From JAFGKM01 sp964403465 (GTDB taxonomy: Bacteria > Ratteibacteria > UBA8468 > B48-G9 > JAFGKM01): 5,725 nucleotides of DNA. The notes below the pieces were generated by a model. The model saw nothing but the letters and a program-made list of their open reading frames with translations, was not told the origin of the DNA and searched no databases. A program made the position numbers and the translations under genes. The DNA lies in the NCBI GenBank assembly GCA_964403465.1, contig CAYOFY010000086.1:1-5725 (forward strand), in the 5' to 3' direction. Numbering within the stretch: the stretch's first letter is position 1; each line of letters starts with the position of its first letter. This document shows, one piece after another, positions 1 to 5,448 of the stretch.

Positions 1-51
1 TCATTGCGAGGCATTATGTTGAGATTGCCACGCAAAAAACGCTCGCAATGA
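1..51. repeat. Short palindromic interspersed element (copy A), TCATTGCGAG family
   Basis: A perfect 10-bp terminal inverted repeat is visible: TCATTGCGAG at 1-10 and CTCGCAATGA at 42-51. The right half (21-52) matches the right half of the element upstream of the oxidoreductase gene (1312-1342) at 28 of 32 aligned positions. The left half lacks the GCAATCT arm that would pair with AGATTGC at 22-28, so this copy looks internally deleted. The window begins exactly at the element, so a further base or more of its left end may lie outside. It sits 22 nt beyond the stop codon of the oxidoreductase and could fold at the 3' end of that transcript. It encodes nothing. REP/MITE-like elements with these ends are known from many bacterial genomes; mobility of this copy is inference. 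Confidence 0.8.
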
Positions 52-73
52 CAATACAGATGCAATTGAAAGA

Positions 74-1147
74 CTACACTGATTCTATTTTACCGCTATC
101 CAGCGACCTGTGAACGGCAACCGCTATCTTCGTGACTTCAATGCCGTCCTCTCCAAGCCCTGTCACGCCTCCCTGCAGTCTGTCCAGCGTGCCACCGGCC
201 GCAAGATACTCAAGATTATACACGAAATCCGCAATGCTTTCAATACCGTACCCGGAATACCTTACTGTTCCGGTCTTGCCATCCCTGTTCTCGTTCAGGA
301 AAACAGGGTTGTACGTCATAACGCCCTGTTTTTCGTAGGAGACCCTCGTGCCCCTGTCCTGGCTGTCGCACTCCACGAGACCTCTGTCTCCCACAAGGCG
401 GAACCCCTGATTCACGATTGCCTCGAAATCCTCCGGCAGTATCCAGGAAACGTCAAAGGTCACCACCGCTCCGCTTTCAAACTCCACCATCGCCGAAACG
501 GAATCATAGGTATCTATGCCGAGAGACTTCAGTTTCAGTTTCCTGCCCCTCGCATACACCTTCTTTCCGTTACTGCCTATTATCCACCTGACCAGGTCAA
601 ACATGTGGACACCGAGAAACCAGACCGGGGAGCTCTTTGACGCCCAGCCAGGGAACCAGTCGCGAGGCACCACTATTTTATCTTCCATGTGCGCGTAGCC
701 GTACTCTATCTCGCCGGTCTTGCCTTCCCTCACGTCCTTCCTCACCGCGATGTGAAACGGGTCAAAACGCTTGTGGAAATCCACCTGGAGGAGAACCCTG
801 TTTTTTACGCACGCCTCCATCATTTCCCTGCATCCCTCAACCGTAACGTCCATGGGCTTTTCAACAAAGATGTGCCTTCCCGCGCCTGCCGCGTACATCA
901 CCGGCTCCCTGTGGAACGGGTCGGGCGTGGCAACGGCTATCCCGTAGATGTCTTTTTCCGTCTTAATCATCTCCCTGTAGTCCGTGTAGCCCTTCACTTC
1001 GTACTTTCTTGACTGGCTTTCCAGAACATCCCTGTTTATGTCGCATATCGCCGCAAGTTTGCACCTGCCGTCCGATTCCATCTGTTTGAAGGCGTTCAGG
1101 ATGTTTGTCCCGAACTTGCCCGCGCCAATGACCCCCAATTTAATCAT
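74..1147 (-). CDS. Gfo/Idh/MocA-family NAD(P)-dependent oxidoreductase
   Basis: Predicted soluble cytoplasmic dehydrogenase of 357 residues, a usual length for the family, which oxidises or reduces sugars, inositols and related polyols with NAD(P). The N-terminal Rossmann domain opens with GVIGAGKFG (residues 5-13). The family signature EKP is at 96-98, where the lysine is catalytic, followed by DFHKRFDP at 123-130. The C-terminal substrate domain has GVHMFDLVRW around 179-188, giving the expected histidine (181) and the conserved aspartate of HxxD (184). Four residues before that histidine, where inositol dehydrogenase has a catalytic aspartate (DxxxH), this protein has Phe177, so substrate or mechanism may differ. 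I chose the ATG at 1145-1147 because GGGGGG (1153-1158) lies 5 nt upstream; an in-frame ATG at 1163-1165 would add six residues, but the Shine-Dalgarno would then be inside the gene. The stop is TAG. Repeat elements flank the gene on both sides. The substrate cannot be named from sequence. Confidence 0.93.
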   Translation of the reverse strand: MIKLGVIGAGKFGTNILNAFKQMESDGRCKLAAICDINRDVLESQSRKYEVKGYTDYREMIKTEKDIYGIAVATPDPFHREPVMYAAGAGRHIFVEKPMDVTVEGCREMMEACVKNRVLLQVDFHKRFDPFHIAVRKDVREGKTGEIEYGYAHMEDKIVVPRDWFPGWASKSSPVWFLGVHMFDLVRWIIGSNGKKVYARGRKLKLKSLGIDTYDSVSAMVEFESGAVVTFDVSWILPEDFEAIVNQGFRLVGDRGLVECDSQDRGTRVSYEKQGVMTYNPVFLNENRDGKTGTVRYSGYGIESIADFVYNLEYLAAGGTLDRLQGGVTGLGEDGIEVTKIAVAVHRSLDSGKIESV

Positions 1148-1188
1148 CTTGTCCCCCCATCTCATCCAACAGATTCACTAACAGGTAC

Positions 1189-1216
1189 GATATAATTATG
1201 AGCGCCAGCGAAGCAA
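1189..1216 (-). promoter_or_regulatory. Possible sigma-70-like promoter for the oxidoreductase gene
   Basis: On the minus strand, TTGCTT (complement of 1211-1216) and TATATC (complement of 1189-1194) are separated by 16 nt. Each matches the bacterial consensus only partly (3 of 6 and 4 of 6). The position would give a short leader of roughly 30-40 nt before the chosen ATG. The -35-like box falls inside the GCGAAGCAATCT part of the repeat and the -10-like box at its degenerate outer end, so the repeat itself would supply the promoter. This is a weak call based on spacing and position. Confidence 0.25.
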
Positions 1217-1341
1217 TCTGACGCAGTTTGTCATCCCTGTGGATAGTAAGCAGGGATCCAGAAAAAAGTAATAGGTCCCGGCTTAAGACATGCCGGGATG
1301 ACAGAAAACGTCAATTGCCACGTGAAAAACACTCGCAATGA
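1193..1341. repeat. Composite palindromic element (copy B), TCATTGCGAG family carrying a nested element
   Basis: The right terminus CTCGCAATGA (1332-1341) is identical to that of the element at 1-51. The left terminus TAATTATGAG (1193-1202) matches TCATTGCGAG at 7 of 10 positions, so this end has decayed. Inside the ends, GCAATCTGACG (1214-1224) and CGTCAATTGC (1310-1319) form a second imperfect inverted pair, and the segment around 1204-1219 has the GCGAAGCAATCT core typical of this repeat class. A separate 73-bp double-hairpin element occupies the centre. The whole could fold into one long interrupted hairpin between the M20 gene and the oxidoreductase gene. No reading frame of note is contained in it. 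Confidence 0.8.
1230..1302. repeat. Nested 73-bp double-hairpin element, GTCATCCC/GGGATGAC ends
   Basis: Perfect 8-bp terminal inverted repeats are GTCATCCC (1230-1237) and GGGATGAC (1295-1302). Within them are two separate 7-bp perfect hairpins: ATCCCTG (1233-1239) with CAGGGAT (1251-1257), and TCCCGGC (1276-1282) with GCCGGGA (1292-1298). They are joined by an A-rich linker that follows GGGATCCAG. This layout resembles the widespread bacterial repeats with GTCATTCCCG...CGGGAATCCAG hairpins. It lies between the paired arms of the surrounding element. No clear target-site duplication is visible, so insertion is inferred from the comparison with the empty copy at 1-51. Confidence 0.78.
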
Positions 1342-1388
1342 CAACCTTGTGTGAAGTAAGACACCGTCCCTGCAAAAGAAACGGCAAT

Positions 1389-1404
1389 TTTCCGGTGGCG
1401 GAAA
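1389..1404 (-). terminator. Weak hairpin downstream of the M20 gene, possible terminator
   Basis: TTTCCG (1389-1394) and CGGAAA (1399-1404) form a 6-bp stem with a 4-nt loop, 18 nt beyond the M20 stop codon. On the minus strand it is followed by an interrupted T-rich stretch (complement of 1377-1388), not a clean U tract. Termination may be partial. The rest of 1342-1422 shows nothing I can assign. Confidence 0.3.
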
Positions 1405-1422
1405 GAGATTTCCTGTCTTCAC

Positions 1423-2664
1423 TTACTTTCTTGTTCCGCACCAGTTCAGTATCGTCCTGACCAGAATCTCCCCGGCCGTCCTTATCTCTCCCGTCTCTAT
1501 CCTCTCGCTGTCCGAATGGGCGTCCTCAAGTCTCCCAGGCCCGAATACAACGACAGGCATCCTTCCAACCTTGTTGAAGAGTCGTCCGTCACAACTTGCT
1601 ACGAATCCTTCAACCTCGGGTGTCCTTCCCGAATCAACAGTCGCCTGCCTGACTGCTTCCACCAGCGGATGGTCCGCGGGTATGGCATAGGCATCATTGT
1701 GAAGTTTCGGGTAAGAGAGTTTGTAATGATTGATTATCCAGTCATCGCCGCTGGTTTCTATCACTTCCGCAAGTTCTTTCTTTATTCCCGCAAGATTCTT
1801 GTTCGGCAGGAACCCGACACCGCCTTCCAGGATAACCCTGCCGCACACCATTGAGGGCCAGCCGTCACCACTGATGGTCCCGAAGTTCACCTGGACCGGC
1901 TCGCGGAACTTTTCAAAGAGGGGAACGTTCCTGCTCTCCTCAATCAGCCGGCGCTCGTATTCCTTCATCCGGTGCATCAGGAAGCAGGTCTTCTCAATGG
2001 CGTTCACGCCTTCGGTTATCCTGCCCATGTGCACGGACCTGCCCTCAACCTCAAGTTTGAACCAGACTGCACCCCTGTTGGCAGGCGTTATTCTCAAACC
2101 GGTCGGCTCAAGGACAAGCACGCCGTCTGCCTCATAGCCCTGTCTCAGGAGAGCGAGTGCACCGTTGCCTCCCACCTCCTCCTCTATCACCGCCTCGGCA
2201 AGCAGTTTCCCCTTCAGCGCAACGCCGAGCCTTTTCAATGTCAGCAGGGCAAGGTACATGGCTGCGACCTGCCCCTTCGCGTCGCATGCGCCCCTGCCGT
2301 AAATGAAACCGTCTTTCTCGTATGGAGAGAACGCCTCCTTCCAGTCTTTCGCGGGCACCACGTCCGAATGCGAGTTTATTATGAGCGACCTGCCGCCGCC
2401 CGATGAGGGATATTCCAGAACAAGGTTCTTCCTGCGGGTATAGTCAAGGTCATGCACCGCGAAGGTGTATTCCGGGTCTTTTTTCAGGTCTTCCGGCACC
2501 GCAACAAGTTGAGCATCGCCGAAAACGGAAAACTTCTCTCTCACGAAATTCTGTATCTCCTCCTCGCCTTCCCCTGAAATGCTTCTGAAACTGATGCTCT
2601 CCTTGAGGAAATCCAGCGCCTCCCTGAAACCGGCGTCCACCGCCTCGCGTATGTCCATCATCAC
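1423..2664 (-). CDS. M20-family metallopeptidase / deacylase (ArgE/DapE/CPG2 type)
   Basis: Predicted cytoplasmic di-zinc hydrolase of 413 residues, the normal length for the family, with no signal peptide. M20 enzymes cleave dipeptides or remove acyl groups from amino acids (acetylornithine, succinyl-diaminopimelate, N-acyl amino acids). Metal and catalytic motifs are intact: SHSDVVP at 98-104 (metal His99, Asp101), GRGACDAKG at 123-131 (bridging Asp128), EEEVGG at 161-166 (general-base Glu162, metal Glu163), LEPTG at 185-189 (acidic metal ligand Glu186) and DAHSDSE at 381-387 (metal His383). The inserted dimerisation domain begins near RGAVWFKLEVEG and has the conserved His212 and NAIEK at 221-225. 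The start is GTG followed at once by two in-frame ATG codons (2659-2661, 2656-2658). AAGGAGGT at 2671-2678 is best spaced for the GTG or the first ATG. The gene lies 54 nt after the aminotransferase and probably shares its transcript. The substrate cannot be fixed from sequence; ArgE, DapE or a dipeptidase are all possible. Confidence 0.93.
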   Translation of the reverse strand: MMMDIREAVDAGFREALDFLKESISFRSISGEGEEEIQNFVREKFSVFGDAQLVAVPEDLKKDPEYTFAVHDLDYTRRKNLVLEYPSSGGGRSLIINSHSDVVPAKDWKEAFSPYEKDGFIYGRGACDAKGQVAAMYLALLTLKRLGVALKGKLLAEAVIEEEVGGNGALALLRQGYEADGVLVLEPTGLRITPANRGAVWFKLEVEGRSVHMGRITEGVNAIEKTCFLMHRMKEYERRLIEESRNVPLFEKFREPVQVNFGTISGDGWPSMVCGRVILEGGVGFLPNKNLAGIKKELAEVIETSGDDWIINHYKLSYPKLHNDAYAIPADHPLVEAVRQATVDSGRTPEVEGFVASCDGRLFNKVGRMPVVVFGPGRLEDAHSDSERIETGEIRTAGEILVRTILNWCGTRK

Positions 2665-2670
2665 GCCGCT

Positions 2671-2678
2671 ACCTCCTT
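2671..2678 (-). promoter_or_regulatory. Strong ribosome binding site of the M20 gene
   Basis: The minus strand reads AAGGAGGT, an eight-base match to the anti-Shine-Dalgarno. It stands 6 nt before a GTG and 9 nt before an ATG, and so decides the start region of the M20 gene without separating these two codons. Confidence 0.75.
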
Positions 2679-2685
2679 GTCCCGA

Positions 2686-2707
2686 ATCCCTCTTTAAGGT
2701 GAGGGAT
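2686..2707. repeat. Intercistronic hairpin between aminotransferase and M20 genes
   Basis: ATCCCTC (2686-2692) and GAGGGAT (2701-2707) form a perfect 7-bp stem with an 8-nt loop. The hairpin lies 11 nt past the aminotransferase stop codon and 7 nt before the M20 Shine-Dalgarno. On the minus strand no T run follows it, so it is not a standard terminator. It may mark an RNA-processing or stability site that lets the two cistrons differ in yield. Its ATCCCT arm is similar to the first hairpin of the nested element at 1230-1302, so it may be a repeat remnant. Confidence 0.5.
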
Positions 2708-2718
2708 GATTTTGCTTC

Positions 2719-4074
2719 TCAATCTGTTACTTCTTTTATCGCCTCGTCAAGTACGCCGCATCCTTCCCTCACCGCCTCTTCGTTTATCATCAGCGGAGGA
2801 TTCACCTTCACCGTTCCTCCTCCGAGTCCCACGGGCGCAAACAGCAGGAGCCCTTTTTCAACGCACCTGCCCACAATTCTGTATGCGGTATCAGGGTCCG
2901 GCTTTTCCGTCCCCTTTTTGCCTATCTGCAGCCCCCACACAAGCCCCCTGCCGCATAAAAACTGTATGCACTCATATTTTTTTTCTATCTTCCGCAGTTC
3001 CTCCTCAAAGACTCTGCCCATCGCCGCCGCGTTTTCCACAAGTCTGTTCTTCTCTATGGCTTCTATGCTTCCCAGAGCCGCGGCGCAGCAGAGCGGGTTG
3101 CCCGTATGCGTGCTGGTCATGGCTCCCGGCTCATACTGGTCCATGAACTCCTTCCTGCCCACAACCGCGGAGATAGGAAGGGAGCTTGAAACCCCCTTGC
3201 CCAGGCAGAATATGTCGGGGAGTATCCCGTAATGGAGAAAACCGAACATCTTTCCGGTTCTGCCAAGGCCTGCCTGTATCTCGTCAAAAATCAGCGCGGC
3301 GCCGTTCCTGTCGCACCATTTCCTCAGTTTTTTCGCGTAGTCTTCCGGCATGAGGGCGGCGCTGACCCCCTGGTACGTCTCGGAGATGACACCGCAGACG
3401 TCTTCCGGGTCTATCCCCAGTTCTTCTATCCTCTTTTCAAAAAAGGCGAAACTCCTGTCCCTGCACCTGGGTTCTCCCGGAAAAGGAAGATGGTAAATAT
3501 CAGGGTCAGGATGTGCAATCCATTCTTTCTGCGCCGGCATCCCGCCGAGCATCTGCGCTGCAAGCGTTCTGCCGTGAAATGCTCCCTCAAAGGAAATCAC
3601 AACCTTCTTGTTCCTGCTCTTTCCGTATGTTCTCGCAAGTTTGAAGGCGCACTCAACCGCCTCGGCGCCCGTGGTCAGGAGAAAGACCTTCTTCAGGGGA
3701 GCCGGTGAAATTGAGGCGATCTTCTCAACAAGGTTCGCCCGTATCTCCGAGGGAAAGCAGTAGTTATGCAAAAGGGGCTTATCAACCTGCTTTTTTATTC
3801 CTGCCAGCACCTCGGGAGCCGCATGCCCGGCATTTATAACAAGAACGCCTGAACTGAAATCAAGCCACCTGTTGCCGTACCTGTCATAAACGTTCACCCC
3901 TTCCGCCCTGTCCCATATAACAAGCGGCTGGCCGCTCATTGAAACAGGTTCGTACTTCCTCAGTTTCTCAAGAATCGGGATTGATTCCGGAACAGGTATC
4001 TCGGTCTTGATCCTCCTGTATTTCGTGTTCACCTGCGGCACCTTCTTCGGTGTCAGTTCATAACTCTTCCCCAT
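2719..4074 (-). CDS. Class III PLP-dependent aminotransferase (4-aminobutyrate/ornithine aminotransferase type)
   Basis: Predicted cytoplasmic enzyme of 451 residues, typical for class III (omega) aminotransferases, which transfer amino groups from omega-amino acids or diamines to a 2-oxo acid. The fold-type I motifs appear in order: TGAEAVE at 135-141 (PLP phosphate binding), FHGRT at 167-171 (aromatic ring stacking on PLP), SETYQG at 231-236, IFDEIQAGLGRTGK at 262-275 (Asp264 binds the pyridine nitrogen), LGKG at 291-294 (Lys293 is the Schiff-base lysine) and THTGNP at 322-327. All key residues are present, so the enzyme should be active. The ATG has TAAGGGGGG (4080-4088) 5 nt upstream. That site includes the stop codon of the preceding flavoprotein gene, implying tight translational coupling across 11 nt. 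GABA, beta-alanine or ornithine-type substrates, or dialkylglycine-decarboxylase-like activity, cannot be separated by eye. The downstream M20 hydrolase could supply its amino-acid substrate; this is inference. Confidence 0.93.
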   Translation of the reverse strand: MGKSYELTPKKVPQVNTKYRRIKTEIPVPESIPILEKLRKYEPVSMSGQPLVIWDRAEGVNVYDRYGNRWLDFSSGVLVINAGHAAPEVLAGIKKQVDKPLLHNYCFPSEIRANLVEKIASISPAPLKKVFLLTTGAEAVECAFKLARTYGKSRNKKVVISFEGAFHGRTLAAQMLGGMPAQKEWIAHPDPDIYHLPFPGEPRCRDRSFAFFEKRIEELGIDPEDVCGVISETYQGVSAALMPEDYAKKLRKWCDRNGAALIFDEIQAGLGRTGKMFGFLHYGILPDIFCLGKGVSSSLPISAVVGRKEFMDQYEPGAMTSTHTGNPLCCAAALGSIEAIEKNRLVENAAAMGRVFEEELRKIEKKYECIQFLCGRGLVWGLQIGKKGTEKPDPDTAYRIVGRCVEKGLLLFAPVGLGGGTVKVNPPLMINEEAVREGCGVLDEAIKEVTD

Positions 4075-4085
4075 TTGTTCCCCCC

Positions 4086-4622
4086 TTACCTCTTAACCAC
4101 CCTTTCCACAGACTCCACTATCCTTTCAATCTGCGCCAGCCTGCCCGTGCCTTCCTTCCCTGACGCCAGTTCTCCCTTTTCAGGACCGATAAAATGGTAA
4201 CCGCATTTCCTGAGTTTTTCAACATTTTCCCGGACTATCCTGTTTTTCCACATATTATCATTCATAGCCGGCGCCAGCACCACCGGGCCGTTGAAAGCGC
4301 AGATGGCGCAGGTGAGCAGGTCATCGCATATGCCTGCTGCAAGTTTGCCGATGACGTTTGCCGTGGCAGGCGCAACAAGCATGATGTCAGCAAACTCCGA
4401 TATTGAGATATGGTCCTCCCTGAAATTCCTTGCATCAAACATATCCGAATATACCGGCCTGCCGGAAAGGGTGGAAAGCGTCAGCGGGGTGATGAAATTC
4501 ATCGCTTCCCCTGTCATGACAACCTGCACGTTCCATTTCCTCTTTATGAATTCACGCACAATCTCCGCACTCTTGTACGCGGCAATGGAGCCACTCACCC
4601 CGACCACAATATTTTTTCCCAT
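4086..4622 (-). CDS. coaC: Stand-alone phosphopantothenoylcysteine decarboxylase-type flavoprotein (CoaC domain)
   Basis: Predicted FMN-dependent decarboxylase of the HFCD family, 178 residues. It would convert 4'-phosphopantothenoylcysteine to 4'-phosphopantetheine in CoA biosynthesis. Visible motifs are VGVSGSIAAYK at 7-17 (FMN binding), the active-site histidine His71 in HISIS, PATAN at 85-89, and PAMNDNMW at 118-125 with the conserved Asn121. The substrate-clamp region GPEKGELASG (146-155) to GTGR (158-161) is recognisable, but Ser154 occupies the place of the cysteine (Cys158 in Escherichia coli Dfp) that reduces the enethiol intermediate. In most bacteria this domain is fused to the synthetase CoaB in a protein of about 400 residues. 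Here the frame ends after the CoaC domain and the next gene is unrelated, so CoaB must be elsewhere. The ATG is preceded by a long GGAGG-rich tract (4631-4644). A peptidyl-cysteine decarboxylase (EpiD type) is less likely because no precursor peptide is nearby. Confidence 0.88.
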   Translation of the reverse strand: MGKNIVVGVSGSIAAYKSAEIVREFIKRKWNVQVVMTGEAMNFITPLTLSTLSGRPVYSDMFDARNFREDHISISEFADIMLVAPATANVIGKLAAGICDDLLTCAICAFNGPVVLAPAMNDNMWKNRIVRENVEKLRKCGYHFIGPEKGELASGKEGTGRLAQIERIVESVERVVKR

Positions 4623-4678
4623 TCTGCTTTCTCCTCCCTCCTCCGACGCTTTCTGGCATTCCGAGCCCCGACCGCGCC

Positions 4679-4704
4679 TGTCATCCCGATGTTATTTCCC
4701 GGGA
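4679..4704. repeat. Possible half copy of the GTCATCCC repeat at the 3' end of the LipM-like gene
   Basis: CTGTCATCCCG (4678-4688) matches the reverse complement of the right end of the nested element (CGGGATGACAG, 1294-1304). TCCCG (4684-4688) pairs with CGGGA (4700-4704) around an 11-nt loop, as in one hairpin of that element. The segment includes the stop codon and last few codons of the LipM-like gene. The match is short and could be chance. Confidence 0.35.
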
Positions 4705-5426
4705 CTTCCTCCCGTCAATTCCCCTTCTTCAAAAACAGCGCCAAAGGCCTCTTCAAACCCCTGTATGATAATTTTCACAAGATGGTCCGCGGATATTCTT
4801 TCCGCCAGCAGTTCGTTAACAGAAACTATCTTTGAGAAGTCCACATCCTCAAGAAATATATTTTCCCATAAATCCTTCCTTATATCAAGGAGGATTGAGC
4901 CGTGCTGAAGGAAGGCGGCGCTGTTCCTCCTCTGCGCGGAACCGACCGCCTTTCTACCCCCGCATACAAGGTCGTGCCTTGACGAGAGGGAAAAACAGTC
5001 CCTGCCCGTGAAAGACGGCTCCTTCCCCTCGGAAAATCCCCTCGCTTCCAGCATTATCCCTGTCTTTTTCAGCCCCCTGATGATGCCCCCGCATACCGAA
5101 AGGTACGAACCCAGGGGTGAGGCGAAAGAGGGGCGTGAATCAAAATTGCCGCAGAAAGAGTACGTGAGCTCGGCGTCGTGGAAGATGGCGCTTCCCCCGG
5201 TGGGTCTCCTGACTATTGGAATATTGCTGGCTTTACAGAATTCCGTATTTACTACTTTATGGGCTGTCTGGTTGTAACCGAGGGAAACGGCGGAGGGTTG
5301 CCACTGGTAGAGACGCAGGGTGGGCGGCGAAGCACCGCGGGAAGCCGATTGCCACAGGTCATAATCTATCTCCATGTTTTCTTCCGGAGCCATCGCCCCG
5401 GAGATAATGACCCTCCATCTTTCCAT
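4692..5426 (-). CDS. LipM-like octanoyl/lipoyl protein transferase (BPL/LPL catalytic domain)
   Basis: Predicted cytoplasmic protein of 244 residues of the biotin/lipoate ligase superfamily, which attaches octanoate or lipoate to a lysine of carrier proteins such as GcvH or 2-oxoacid dehydrogenase E2. Motifs in order: LRLYQWQPSAVSLGYNQ at 37-53, RRPTGGSAIFHDAELTYSF at 73-91 (lipoyl-binding loop and family signature), DCFSLSSRHDLVCGGRK at 143-159, then VGSAQRR at 161-167 and LQHGSILL at 173-180. Lys159 is the superfamily's conserved binding lysine. Cys144 in DCF lies where Bacillus subtilis LipM carries its acyl-thioester cysteine, which the ATP-dependent ligase LplA lacks; this favours octanoyltransferase over lipoate ligase. 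The C-terminal accessory domain of long LplA proteins is absent. The near-N-terminal MEIDYDLW replaces the usual MAxDExL with a tyrosine at the glutamate. The ATG has GGAGG (5430-5434) only 3 nt away and GGGAG farther back. First gene of the apparent operon; no GcvH or lipoyl synthase is in view. Confidence 0.85.
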   Translation of the reverse strand: MERWRVIISGAMAPEENMEIDYDLWQSASRGASPPTLRLYQWQPSAVSLGYNQTAHKVVNTEFCKASNIPIVRRPTGGSAIFHDAELTYSFCGNFDSRPSFASPLGSYLSVCGGIIRGLKKTGIMLEARGFSEGKEPSFTGRDCFSLSSRHDLVCGGRKAVGSAQRRNSAAFLQHGSILLDIRKDLWENIFLEDVDFSKIVSVNELLAERISADHLVKIIIQGFEEAFGAVFEEGELTGGSPGK

Positions 5427-5448
5427 GAGCCTCCACTCCCTTCTTTCT

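Noticed and set aside
110..640. Plus-strand open frame of 176 codons
   Set aside because: It lies fully opposite the oxidoreductase, whose Rossmann and EKP motifs are clear.
1..1341. CRISPR array or insertion sequence
   Set aside because: The repeats are only two, palindromic, over 1 kb apart and separated by a gene; no cas gene or transposase is present.
1231..1422. Minus-strand open frame of 63 codons between the M20 and oxidoreductase genes
   Set aside because: Much of it is made of the repeat elements, and its translation shows no domain or clear ribosome site. It is probably non-coding.
2579..3232. Plus-strand open frame of 217 codons
   Set aside because: It runs antisense to the end of the aminotransferase and start of the M20 gene, both of which have full catalytic motifs. 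Its translation is serine- and proline-rich low-complexity sequence with no recognisable domain.
1423..4074. LysJ/LysK or ArgD/ArgE pair of lysine or arginine biosynthesis
   Set aside because: No LysW, kinase, reductase or other pathway gene is in the window, and the transaminase at 451 residues looks as much like GABA/omega-amino acid types as ArgD. The specific assignment is not supported.
4086..4622. Peptidyl-cysteine decarboxylase (EpiD/MrsD type) of a RiPP cluster
   Set aside because: The clamp region and overall motif set look like CoaC, and no precursor peptide, lanthionine synthetase or exporter is present.
4291..4908. Plus-strand open frame of 205 codons
   Set aside because: It is antisense across the CoaC and LipM-like genes and the gap between them, has no recognisable motif, and is best explained as a shadow of codon bias.
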